Source of the DNA: CAZBXD01 sp965216395
GTDB taxonomy: Bacteria > Pseudomonadota > Alphaproteobacteria > Micavibrionales > SZUA-601
Direction of reading: 5' to 3'
Assembly: GCA_965216395.1 (NCBI GenBank)
Contig: OZ244156.1
Span: forward strand, 124,001 to 188,000
Length of the DNA: 64,000 nucleotides
The notes beneath the pieces are model-generated. The model was not told where the DNA came from. It ran no database searches and was given only the letters and a program-made list of their open reading frames with translations. Positions 17,028 through 25,295 of this stretch are shown here, in pieces. Each line of letters begins with the position of its first letter. Position 1 is the first letter of the stretch. A program made the position numbers and the translations under genes.

Positions 17028-18722
17028 GTGAATAAAGCCGTCCCTGATTTTAATACACCTTATATTGCTTTGGCGCGTAAATATCGTTCCTCTTATTTTG
17101 GGGAATTAATTGGACAAGATACATTGGTTAAAACGCTCAGCAATGCAATTGAAAATAATCGGGTGCATCATGCTTATATGTTTACGGGGATTCGTGGTAC
17201 GGGTAAAACGTCAACGGCGCGTATTATTGCCAAAGCTCTAAATTACACAGGCCCAGACGGAAAGGGTAAACCGACTATAGGGCCGACGGATGATTGTCCC
17301 GTTTGTCAGGCGATTGCCCAAGATCGTCATCCCGATGTCATTGAATTAGATGCAGCGTCACATACGGGTGTTGATGATATGCGTGAATTGATTGATGGGG
17401 TGCGTTATGCGCCCGTTTCTGCGCGCTATAAAATCTATATTATTGACGAAGTTCATATGTTATCAAAAGCGGCTTTTAACGCTTTGCTTAAAACTTTGGA
17501 AGAACCACCAGAAAATACAGTTTTCATGTTTGCAACGACTGAAATCCGTAAAGTGCCAGTGACGATTTTATCACGCTGTCAACGTTTTGATCTGCGTCGC
17601 GTCGATCATAAAACTTTGGTTGACCATTATCGGACAATATCTGAAAAAGAAGGTCTCGTTATTGAAGACGAAGCTTTAAATTTAATTGCGCGTGCCGCTG
17701 ATGGATCTGTGCGTGATGGTTTAAGCTTGCTTGATCAAGCGATGTCACGTGCGCCTGACAATAAAATTACGGCTGATATGATTGGTACGATGTTGGGGCA
17801 GGCTGATCGTTCCATGATCATTGAACTATTTGAGATGATGCTATCAGGACAAGCACAAGAATCTCTAAAAATTCTATCTGATCTTCATAAAGCGAGCGCT
17901 GAAGCTAAAATTATCTTGGATGATCTTCTTAATTTTACGCATTTTTTAACGCGTGTGAAAATGGTTCCTAATCTTCTTGAATCAGAAAGTTTTACCAGTT
18001 TGGAAAAAGAAAAGGGACGGAATTTTTCTGATACATTATCTGTTCCTGTTTTAACGCGCGTATGGCAAATATTGCTTAAAGGCGTTACAGAATTACAAAT
18101 CGCTCCCCAACCAAATAAAGCGTTAGAAATGATTATTATTCGTGTTGTTTATAGCGCAGAACATCCACCATTACACAAAATATTAGCTCAGCAGGAAAAA
18201 TTAGTTTCTTCCCCAATGGCGGAAAAAAAAACACTAACGCCTGAGGTTTCACAAAAAAAACCGGTTTCAGATAGTACAAAATCTTCACTTAAACCAAAAA
18301 AACAGGTTCCGACCCTTGTTGAGGATAAAAACACTCAAAAAACAACAATTTCTATTGCATCTTTACAAGATATTGTGAATCTATGCCACGAGAATGGAGA
18401 GGTTTTGCTCGGGTCTGAAATTTATGCAAAAATTCGATTGATTGAATTAAAGTCGAAAAGAATTGAATTTGCCCGCTCGTCTACAATGGCAAAAGATTTA
18501 CCGCAACGTTTGCGTAAAAAATTAGTTGAATGGACAGGTGATGAGTGGTTTATTGTTGTATCAAGCGAAAAACAAGGTCAGCCAACACTCAGTGAGCAAA
18601 AAGCAGAAAAATATAGAGAAGAATTAGCAGAAGTATCTAATCATCCCATCATCAAAAAAATGGTTAAAGAGCTTCCTGCTTTTGAAATTGAAACGATTAC
18701 TCATTTAGAAAAGGAATCATAA
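17028..18722 (+). CDS. dnaX: DNA polymerase III subunit gamma/tau
   Basis: 564 residues from the GTG at 17028 (MNKAVPDFNTPYIALARKYR). An upstream ATG at 16905 lies inside the SRP RNA and is rejected. DnaX is the clamp-loader ATPase of the replicative polymerase. Seen: Walker A GIRGTGKTS, zinc-site remnant DDCPVCQ, Walker B IDEVHMLS, sensor-1 region FATTEIRKVP and the SRC arginine-finger motif LSRCQRFDLRR. A Lys/Thr/Pro-rich linker precedes a C-terminal domain, so the tau form is encoded. No obvious A-run frameshift site for gamma was singled out, though the linker is A-rich. ybaB follows after 1 bp. Confidence 0.95.
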   Translation: MNKAVPDFNTPYIALARKYRSSYFGELIGQDTLVKTLSNAIENNRVHHAYMFTGIRGTGKTSTARIIAKALNYTGPDGKGKPTIGPTDDCPVCQAIAQDRHPDVIELDAASHTGVDDMRELIDGVRYAPVSARYKIYIIDEVHMLSKAAFNALLKTLEEPPENTVFMFATTEIRKVPVTILSRCQRFDLRRVDHKTLVDHYRTISEKEGLVIEDEALNLIARAADGSVRDGLSLLDQAMSRAPDNKITADMIGTMLGQADRSMIIELFEMMLSGQAQESLKILSDLHKASAEAKIILDDLLNFTHFLTRVKMVPNLLESESFTSLEKEKGRNFSDTLSVPVLTRVWQILLKGVTELQIAPQPNKALEMIIIRVVYSAEHPPLHKILAQQEKLVSSPMAEKKTLTPEVSQKKPVSDSTKSSLKPKKQVPTLVEDKNTQKTTISIASLQDIVNLCHENGEVLLGSEIYAKIRLIELKSKRIEFARSSTMAKDLPQRLRKKLVEWTGDEWFIVVSSEKQGQPTLSEQKAEKYREELAEVSNHPIIKKMVKELPAFEIETITHLEKES

Positions 18723-18723
18723 A

Positions 18724-19038
18724 ATGAAACTCGCAAATATGATGAAAAAAGCACAAGAAATGCAAGCTAAAATGCAAGAAATGCAGGCAAAGCTTGCTGA
18801 AATGATGGTTGAGGGACAGTCCGGTAATGGTCTGATTAATGTAACTATGTCCGGCACAGGTGTTTTAAGGTCAATTGAAATTGATCCAGGCATGATGGAT
18901 GCCGATGAAAAAGAAGTTTTGGAAGATCTTATTGTTGCGGCTGTTAATGACGCAAAGGAAAAAGTTGAAGCCTTAACAGCTCAAGAAACACAATCTATTA
19001 TGGGTGGCATGGGATTGCCGGGTGGATTGCCATTCTAA
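18724..19038 (+). CDS. YbaB/EbfC nucleoid-associated protein
   Basis: 104 residues. A long N-terminal helix rich in Met/Gln/Lys (MMKKAQEMQAKMQEMQAKL) and the family core VEGQSGNGLINVTMSGTG, IEIDPGMM and a Gly/Leu/Pro C-terminus (MGGMGLPGGLPF) identify the YbaB/EbfC family, small dimeric DNA-binding proteins. dnaX-ybaB is a conserved pair, 1 bp apart here; recR, the usual third member, is absent and replaced by a carboxypeptidase gene. Confidence 0.95.
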   Translation: MKLANMMKKAQEMQAKMQEMQAKLAEMMVEGQSGNGLINVTMSGTGVLRSIEIDPGMMDADEKEVLEDLIVAAVNDAKEKVEALTAQETQSIMGGMGLPGGLPF

Positions 19039-19080
19039 TACGGAAATTATTTTTCATATAAATTTGATTTTTGAGTTTAT

Positions 19081-19099
19081 TTTGGTATATTATACCAAA
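19081..19099 (+). promoter_or_regulatory. Perfect palindrome abutting the carboxypeptidase start
   Basis: TTTGGTATA-T-TATACCAAA has 9-bp perfect arms around one base and ends 1 bp before the ATG at 19101, where a ribosome-binding site should be. There is no recognisable Shine-Dalgarno sequence. It could be a repressor operator overlapping the promoter of a leaderless mRNA, or an RNA hairpin masking the start. Confidence 0.45.
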
Positions 19100-19100
19100 T

Positions 19101-20354
19101 ATGTGGCAATTTGAATCATTTAATTATCGTAAAAAATTATGGATGTCAGCTTTAGCGCTTGTCGTTGCGCCATCTTTGATTTCATTTGGCTTTAAATCGA
19201 AAAAATCCCAAAGCTCCGATACAAAATTGATTCATTTTGTAGGAAACAAAGATTCAATAAGCCCAAAAGCGGTTTTACAACCGATCTATTTAGATGCGGA
19301 TCAAAAGGAGCATGGCGCACGTATTCGCTTTGCCGATTCCGTTTATTTTTCTGATTTCATTAATCATTCAATTGTCAGTGATCAAACGCTTAAAAATGTT
19401 ATGGATGGCAAACACTATGTTTACAGTAAAGGCAGAAAACGCTGGATGCCCACCAAGCCAGCTATGGTGGCCATGGATGATCGTGGTAATATCATTCATA
19501 GCTTGCATAGTGATCAAGCTTCAGAAATTGCAAGTTTAACAAAAATTGTTTCTCTCCATGTGGTTTTTGATGCACTTGACAAGGATGAAATTAAATTGGA
19601 TGACCCCGTTAGAATTTCTCGTAATGCGTCAAACAAACATATTTCAACGTCGCGTATGTATGGTTCTAGACCCAAACGTGGCAAAACCTATTCAGTCGAA
19701 AAAATGATCGAGGCAACATGGGGTGTATCAAGTAATACCGCCATTACAGCTTTGGCTGAACATATAAGCGGTAGTGAAGAAAAATTTGTTGCACGTATGA
19801 ACCAAACGCTTCGTGATATGGGATATCATGAGGGACAATTTTATAACGTGACAGGTCTTAATGATCGAGGTAAAAACTGGAACCGCTTCCCCTTGAATGA
19901 TTTGGCTGAGATATATATGAGTTTGGTTAATCATAGATATGGCGATTTGATCCAAACGACAACCTATACGCCAACAGGGCGTAGAAAACCAATTGAACAT
20001 CCCGCCGCGCATGATTTATCAAAATTCATTAAAGATAGAAGAAGCAATAAGACGGGTTATTATTCAAATACGGGATATTGGCATGGTTTTATAAGAAACT
20101 CTTGTATTGACGAACCATCGAAAAACATGCTGGATCTCTTTGGTGAAAATTATTTTACCAAGGATAAGTCTTATATCATATTATTTGGGGGTGTTTCCAA
20201 ATCAGAACGAAAAAAGCTTACGATCATGTATAATAATGCGGTTGAGATGTTGAGTAATGAAAACCGCGCAGTTGACCCCACGACACGCCTCATTTTAAAA
20301 AAAGGATCAAACGCTTACAGCGCTATGATGACGCACTTGCCTAAAATATTTTAA
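19101..20354 (+). CDS. Penicillin-binding D-Ala-D-Ala carboxypeptidase (S11 family)
   Basis: 417 residues from ATG 19101; the in-frame TTG at 19071 is less likely. An N-terminal hydrophobic stretch (MSALALVVAPSLISFGF) after a basic segment acts as an export signal or anchor. All three active-site motifs are present: SLTK (Ser145, Lys148), SSN (Ser210-Asn212) and KTG (317-319). Such enzymes trim the pentapeptide stem of periplasmic peptidoglycan. The N-terminal 110 residues before the catalytic domain are unusual and Lys/Ser-rich. The C-terminal beta domain of PBP5 is not evident. It follows ybaB after 62 bp that contain a perfect palindrome. Confidence 0.88.
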   Translation: MWQFESFNYRKKLWMSALALVVAPSLISFGFKSKKSQSSDTKLIHFVGNKDSISPKAVLQPIYLDADQKEHGARIRFADSVYFSDFINHSIVSDQTLKNVMDGKHYVYSKGRKRWMPTKPAMVAMDDRGNIIHSLHSDQASEIASLTKIVSLHVVFDALDKDEIKLDDPVRISRNASNKHISTSRMYGSRPKRGKTYSVEKMIEATWGVSSNTAITALAEHISGSEEKFVARMNQTLRDMGYHEGQFYNVTGLNDRGKNWNRFPLNDLAEIYMSLVNHRYGDLIQTTTYTPTGRRKPIEHPAAHDLSKFIKDRRSNKTGYYSNTGYWHGFIRNSCIDEPSKNMLDLFGENYFTKDKSYIILFGGVSKSERKKLTIMYNNAVEMLSNENRAVDPTTRLILKKGSNAYSAMMTHLPKIF

Positions 20355-20381
20355 TCTCTATGATCTCAATTTTCATAGAGA
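20355..20381 (+). other. 9-bp hairpin between carboxypeptidase and xthA
   Basis: TCTCTATGA (20355-20363) pairs perfectly with TCATAGAGA (20373-20381). No T-run follows, so it is not a classical terminator. It begins right at the carboxypeptidase stop and ends just before the GGAA ribosome-binding site of xthA. Confidence 0.35.
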
Positions 20382-20393
20382 CTGGAATATATA

Positions 20394-21179
20394 ATGCGAA
20401 TAATTACTTGGAATATTAATTCAGTACGTTTACGAATGCCTTTGCTTCATAAATTGGTTGAAGAGCAAAATCCAGAGGTTATTTGTTTACAAGAATGTAA
20501 GGTGGATACCCCTTTATTTCCTTATGAAGAGGTCAAAAACCTTGGGTTTCCCTATATTCACTATTGGGGTATGAAAGGGTATAATGGCACGGCTATTTTG
20601 TCCAAAATTCCGCTTCAAGATCAGGCTGTCTATGATCATGTCGGTCGTTCTGATTGTCGACATGTTATGGCGATGGTTGCCGGTGTCACGCTTCATAATC
20701 TATACGTGCCTGCTGGTGGCCCCGATCCTGATCCCGTAACAAACCCGAATTTTAAATTTAAACTCGATTTTGTTGATGAAATGACGCGGTGGTGCGCGCA
20801 AAATATCCAAAAAGAAAAACCAACCATTCTTTTGGGTGATCTCAATATCGCCCCGCTTGAAAATGATGTCTGGTCCCATAAACAAATGATTAAGGTCATT
20901 TCTCATACGCCGCCAGAAGTGGAAAAATTAAATGCGATGCAAAACAGCGTAGATTGGGTCGATGCGATGCGTATTTTTACACCGCCACAAGAAAAGCTTT
21001 ATACATGGTGGAGTTATCGTGCCCGCGACTGGTTGGCCAGTAATCGGGGGCGTCGCCTTGACCATATATGGGTAACACCCAATCTAAGCGATGATCTTTT
21101 AAAGATGAAGGTTGTAACACAGGCGCGTGGTTGGAACCGCCCCAGTGACCATGTGCCCGTTATTATGGATTTAAAATAA
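20394..21179 (+). CDS. xthA: Exodeoxyribonuclease III (AP endonuclease family)
   Basis: 261 residues, the usual ExoIII length. It repairs abasic sites and trims 3' blocked ends in DNA. The metal-binding and catalytic set of the EEP superfamily is visible: TWNINSVR at the start, LQECKVD (Glu), GDLNIAP (Asp, Asn), RLDHIW and the terminal SDHVPV. It stands as the third gene after dnaX-ybaB and ends at a probable T-rich terminator. Confidence 0.94.
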   Translation: MRIITWNINSVRLRMPLLHKLVEEQNPEVICLQECKVDTPLFPYEEVKNLGFPYIHYWGMKGYNGTAILSKIPLQDQAVYDHVGRSDCRHVMAMVAGVTLHNLYVPAGGPDPDPVTNPNFKFKLDFVDEMTRWCAQNIQKEKPTILLGDLNIAPLENDVWSHKQMIKVISHTPPEVEKLNAMQNSVDWVDAMRIFTPPQEKLYTWWSYRARDWLASNRGRRLDHIWVTPNLSDDLLKMKVVTQARGWNRPSDHVPVIMDLK

Positions 21180-21191
21180 AAAAACACTTTA

Positions 21192-21222
21192 CAAAAACTT
21201 GCAAATCGGTTTTTGTTTTTTT
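21192..21222 (+). terminator. Probable terminator after xthA
   Basis: CAAAAAC (21192-21198) and GTTTTTG (21209-21215) form a 7-bp stem with a 10-base loop, followed by seven T. The stem is AT-rich, so strength is uncertain. Confidence 0.6.
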
Positions 21223-21251
21223 CTATTTCATAAAATAAGGGAATATTTTAA

Positions 21252-21428
21252 ATGGATACAAATGATACAAGTTTTGACGACAATAAAAAATTAACAGTAA
21301 AGCTAACATATGATAAAAAAACGAATTCATATCAAAATGTTAAAGTGCTTAAACAGTTTGAAAAAGGGTTCCCTGATAATATGATTAATGAAGTGCGGGA
21401 TCACGGCGCTAGTACAAAGCCAAGCTAG
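21252..21428 (+). CDS. Small acidic/basic hypothetical protein
   Basis: 58 residues from ATG 21252, with AAGGGA about 10 bp upstream. The product starts MDTNDTSFDDNKKL and contains LTVKLTYDKKTNSYQNVKVL, then QFEKGFPDNMINEVRDHG and ends STKPS. It has no membrane segment and no family I know. The clean ribosome-binding site, the terminators around it and amino-acid use like a folded soluble protein support a real gene. It is convergent with the DUF1674 gene, whose stop is 4 bp away. Function unknown. Confidence 0.6.
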   Translation: MDTNDTSFDDNKKLTVKLTYDKKTNSYQNVKVLKQFEKGFPDNMINEVRDHGASTKPS

Positions 21429-21432
21429 TTTT

Positions 21433-21603
21433 TTAAAAATCGCTACACCGTCCGGCAATTTCCCAATCGCCGTAACGGGTCGGTTCGGGGCCTTTTGGGC
21501 CACCAATTTCTAAATCGTCCTTATCCAAAGGACGATTTTTTGGTTTTAAAATTTTAATTTTTGGTTTTTCATCGGATTGTTTTTTTTCAGATTCTTTAAT
21601 CAT
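21433..21603 (-). CDS. DUF1674 / SDHAF4-like succinate dehydrogenase assembly factor
   Basis: 56 residues. The C-terminal signature GGPKGPEPTRYGDWEIAGRC, followed by SDF at the very end, is the DUF1674 hallmark; the first half is Lys-rich and disordered. DUF1674 is the bacterial counterpart of mitochondrial SDHAF4, which binds the flavinylated SdhA subunit and helps succinate dehydrogenase assemble. The start ATG at 21603 overlaps the last 8 bp of bcp, so translation is coupled to the peroxiredoxin. It is shorter than a 60-residue cut-off and so easily missed. Assignment is firm from the motif. Confidence 0.9.
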   Translation of the reverse strand: MIKESEKKQSDEKPKIKILKPKNRPLDKDDLEIGGPKGPEPTRYGDWEIAGRCSDF

Positions 21604-22069
21604 TTTCCAACGCGCTCACTGTTTCCAAAACATCGTCCACATGGCCTTTAACCTTCACTTTACGCCAAATATGAGCAATTTTGCCTTCGGCGTTTATTAA
21701 AAATGTTGCCCGCTCAATTCCCATATAGGTGCGGCCATACATTGATTTCTCAACCCACACCCCATAAGCTTCGCATACTTTGCCGTCTTCATCACTTCCC
21801 AGTGGAAAATTGAGATCATATTTCTCTTTGAATTTATTGTGTTTTTTAACGGAGTCTTTTGAAATCCCAATAACTGTGACCCCATCTTTTTGCAATCGCG
21901 CCATATTGTCACGAAAACCACAGGCCTCTTTCGTGCATCCGGGGGTGTCGTCTTTGGGATAAAAATAAATTACGACGGGTTTACCTCTAAGCTCTGATAA
22001 CGTGATGGAACCATTGTTATCGGTTTCTAGAGTAAAATCGGGCGCTAGATCGCCAATTTTTAAGGTCAT
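21596..22069 (-). CDS. bcp: Thiol peroxidase, Bcp-type peroxiredoxin
   Basis: 157 residues. The peroxidatic Cys lies in YPKDDTPGCTKEACGFRD, with the second Cys five residues later as in the E. coli BCP subgroup. The protein reduces peroxides in the cytoplasm using thioredoxin-type donors. The whole AhpC/TSA fold is present (DFTLETDNNGSITLSEL ... KVKVKGHVDDVLETV). It is divergent from the YhdP-like gene, with 106 bp between them, and coupled to the DUF1674 gene, giving a small redox/respiration pair. Confidence 0.95.
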   Translation of the reverse strand: MTLKIGDLAPDFTLETDNNGSITLSELRGKPVVIYFYPKDDTPGCTKEACGFRDNMARLQKDGVTVIGISKDSVKKHNKFKEKYDLNFPLGSDEDGKVCEAYGVWVEKSMYGRTYMGIERATFLINAEGKIAHIWRKVKVKGHVDDVLETVSALEND

Positions 22070-22175
22070 GACACAGGCTTTCTGTAATTAATGATTGTCA
22101 GAACTGCTTATAGCACATAGAGTGTTATCTTTCTAGTTTAGGCTTTTATATTTTATTCATTAAATATTAGAATTT

Positions 22176-25100
22176 ATGTTAAAAAAATCAACACGACTGA
22201 CCTTAGAGATATTTATGGCTATAATAACGACACTGTTTTTAGCCTCGATGATCTTTGTTTGGCGTTTATCCCATGGCCCTATCGAAATTCCATCCCTCAA
22301 TTATTACTTACAAAGCAATCTCACCAATTTGTCACAAAATGTAAATGTGACAATTGGGAAAACAGTTTTGCAATGGGGTGGTTTAAAACATCCATTTTTC
22401 ATCAACACAAAAAATATTCGCTTAACAAATAAATTAGGCGGAGAAATTCTTTTCGTTGATGAAGTTACAATTGATCTGTCAATTCCTGATCTGTTTATAG
22501 CACGGGTGAGACCTCTACATATTGGGATTAATAACCCAAGTCTATCTGTCAAACGTTTGGCAAATGGACAAATGGACATCAATATGACTAACCAAAAAGA
22601 GGCTAATTATTCGTCAGAGATAAACCAATCGGATTTTTCTATTAATGATATTTTACAAATATTGTCAGATCGGGATTTGCAAGGTATTGCAGAAAAATTA
22701 GATAGTATCACCATTAGTGATGCAGATATATTTTATCAAGATATCCCTAATAGTTTCAGCATGATATCGCAAAATTCTAACATTCATTTAGCACGCAATG
22801 ACAGAGGAATTTCAGGTGCTATTCTAATGAATGTTGAAATTGCTGGAAAAACTGAAACATTGACAGGAAAAATTGAATATGATTTTGAACGCCAAGAAAG
22901 CCAGATTATTTTAGCAATCAAAGATTTTAATCCATCTGCTCTTTCCACGATTTCGAGGAATTTTGAGTTGATGAAACGCTTTGATATTCCTTTAACAGGT
23001 TATTTTTCTGTTTCATTGAATAACTTTTTACAGATTTTATCTCTTAATTTATCGGCGCAAGGAACAGATGGCGTTATTTTTATCCCGCAAATTTATGATA
23101 CGCCTTTGCAAATTGATCAGGCGAATTTGAATCTGACTTTCGATCCTTCTCAAAACAAAATATTTTTAGAAAATTTAAATTTTGATATTGATAATTTTAA
23201 AGCTGAATTGCATGGCGATTTAATATCTGATTTATCACGGGGCGCTTTATTCGTTGACGCAACAGCCAATATTTATGACATCCAGTCCAACCAAATTTCG
23301 AGATATTGGCCTGAATTTCTTGCTGATTCTCCAAGGAAATGGATCACGCAAAATATACGTGATGCGATTATTCCAAAAGCGACAGCTGATTTTAAATTTT
23401 CTGTTCCCTTTACAGATTTCACCTTAATTGATATTGAAAAATTAGATGGATCAATTCTTATTAAAGATGCTCTTATTGATTATTTAAGCCCGATGCCAGT
23501 GGTTAAAAACGTTGATGCGGTTGCACGTTTCGATACGAAAAGTTTTTTAATCGATATTGAATCAGGTCAATTGCGCGAAAGTCTCATTGAACACGGATTT
23601 GTTCACATTACGGATCTAGATCAAGAGAATTCAAGAATGGATATCGATTTAAAAATTGATGGTCCTTTACAAGATGCGCTTTACACAATTAATCAACCTC
23701 CTTTAAAATTAACCCAAGGTATGGGGTTTGATGCTGAAAAAATAAAAGCGCATGCAAAAACGAATTTACAATTATCTTTCCCCCTTATGAGTCATTTACA
23801 AAAACCACAAATCCGCGTTAAGGCTACGGCTGAGATTGAAAACCTTCTTGCTGAAGAAATTGTTGATGGCCAGACGGTTACGGCAGATGTTTTAAGCTTG
23901 AAAGCGAGTAATGATAACTTAACACTTGATGGCGATATCCGAGTCAATGACGTTTTAGCGCAGTTGAATTGGGTTGAAGAGTTCTCATCACAATCTGAAT
24001 ACCGCCGGATTATGAATGTGTCGGGTCTTTTAACTGTGAATGATATTGAAAAAATTACCCATTATGATCTTCAAAAATATATGACGGGCACATTACAAGC
24101 TCAGGCGATCATTAAAAATAAAAAAGTGGGTCAAAAATCAACCGTTATCGAGCTGAATTTAAAAGATGCATCCGTTTCTATTCCTCAAGTGAATTATAAA
24201 AAAGAAAAAGGACAAGATTCACAAGCGCATTTTCAGATCAATAAGGATAACCAAAATAAGACGAAATTAGAAAATATTGTGTTACAGGCCCCTGATTTAT
24301 CAATTCGTGGTCAAATTTTGATGAAAGATAACGCAGTGGAAACACTCAATTTTGATCAATTTAAGTTATTTAAAAACGATTTTTCTTTGAGCCTCAGTAA
24401 AGAAGGTTCACGTTATAATGCCAATATCAAAGGAGCGTTGCTGGATCTTTCTGATATATTAGAAAAAATTCAAAACAATAAAAAAAGCGCGGTTGATCAA
24501 CCTAATAAAAATCCGAAATACCCGGCTCTGTTTTTATCTGGTGAGGTGGATCAGCTGGCGCTGTCAAAACAGCCTGAAAATTTTCAAAATGTTGAATTTA
24601 TGGTGGATTTATATCCTGATCGGATCAATCGCTTAGAAGTTGATGCGCGCGCCAATCAGGCCGATATTTACTTACGATATAGACCCGATCCATCAGGCAA
24701 TGGTCATACCTTACGTTTTGAGAGTGATAATGCAGGGAATGTTCTTAAGGCAGTGGGGGTGACGGATAAAATTTCTGGTGGAATCATCATCATTGATGGC
24801 AAAACGGCGTCCAATAATTTAGATTTAGTGACAGGTGGGCTAACAATAAAAAATTTCAAAATTGTTAAAGCCCCGATTCTTGGCCAAATCGTAAATGCTG
24901 TCTCTCCAGTTGGATTAATCGAAATGCTTAACAGCGATGGTATTAATTTTATGCAACTACAATCAAAATGGTCTTATCAAGACCGTGTTTTGAATTTTGA
25001 AACGGGTCGTATGGCGGGTTCATCTCTAGGGCTTAATTATCAAGGTCCCATTAATTTCGCCACCCGTTACATGGATATCAAGGGGACAATTGTACCGGTC

Positions 25101-25292
25101 GATCCACTTAATCGCGTTATTGGCAGTTTACCGATTGTTGGACAGATTTTGGGTGGTATAGATGGCGATGGATTATTTGCTGCTACTTATGAAATTAAAG
25201 GGGATATTAAGAACCCTAAGGTTACAGTGAACCCCTTGGCAGCGTTAGCACCGGGAATTTTGCGCAGTATCTTTTTCGAAAGTGGGTTATAA
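22176..25292 (+). CDS. YhdP/AsmA-like protein (DUF3971), envelope lipid transport
   Basis: 1038 residues. One N-terminal membrane helix (LEIFMAIITTLFLASMIFVW), then about 1000 residues of repetitive beta strands in the periplasm, as in the AsmA-like/YhdP family of bridge proteins thought to carry phospholipids to the outer membrane. The DUF3971-like central part (ISRYWPEFLADSPRKWITQNI) and the AsmA_2-like C-terminus (SPVGLIEMLNSDGINFMQL ... GPINFATRYMDIKGTIVP ... PIVGQILGGIDGDGLFAATY) are clear. It sits between bcp and the ABC gene/tyrS, an order I associate with alphaproteobacteria. It looks intact. Confidence 0.88.
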   Translation: MLKKSTRLTLEIFMAIITTLFLASMIFVWRLSHGPIEIPSLNYYLQSNLTNLSQNVNVTIGKTVLQWGGLKHPFFINTKNIRLTNKLGGEILFVDEVTIDLSIPDLFIARVRPLHIGINNPSLSVKRLANGQMDINMTNQKEANYSSEINQSDFSINDILQILSDRDLQGIAEKLDSITISDADIFYQDIPNSFSMISQNSNIHLARNDRGISGAILMNVEIAGKTETLTGKIEYDFERQESQIILAIKDFNPSALSTISRNFELMKRFDIPLTGYFSVSLNNFLQILSLNLSAQGTDGVIFIPQIYDTPLQIDQANLNLTFDPSQNKIFLENLNFDIDNFKAELHGDLISDLSRGALFVDATANIYDIQSNQISRYWPEFLADSPRKWITQNIRDAIIPKATADFKFSVPFTDFTLIDIEKLDGSILIKDALIDYLSPMPVVKNVDAVARFDTKSFLIDIESGQLRESLIEHGFVHITDLDQENSRMDIDLKIDGPLQDALYTINQPPLKLTQGMGFDAEKIKAHAKTNLQLSFPLMSHLQKPQIRVKATAEIENLLAEEIVDGQTVTADVLSLKASNDNLTLDGDIRVNDVLAQLNWVEEFSSQSEYRRIMNVSGLLTVNDIEKITHYDLQKYMTGTLQAQAIIKNKKVGQKSTVIELNLKDASVSIPQVNYKKEKGQDSQAHFQINKDNQNKTKLENIVLQAPDLSIRGQILMKDNAVETLNFDQFKLFKNDFSLSLSKEGSRYNANIKGALLDLSDILEKIQNNKKSAVDQPNKNPKYPALFLSGEVDQLALSKQPENFQNVEFMVDLYPDRINRLEVDARANQADIYLRYRPDPSGNGHTLRFESDNAGNVLKAVGVTDKISGGIIIIDGKTASNNLDLVTGGLTIKNFKIVKAPILGQIVNAVSPVGLIEMLNSDGINFMQLQSKWSYQDRVLNFETGRMAGSSLGLNYQGPINFATRYMDIKGTIVPVDPLNRVIGSLPIVGQILGGIDGDGLFAATYEIKGDIKNPKVTVNPLAALAPGILRSIFFESGL

Positions 25293-25295
25293 ATA

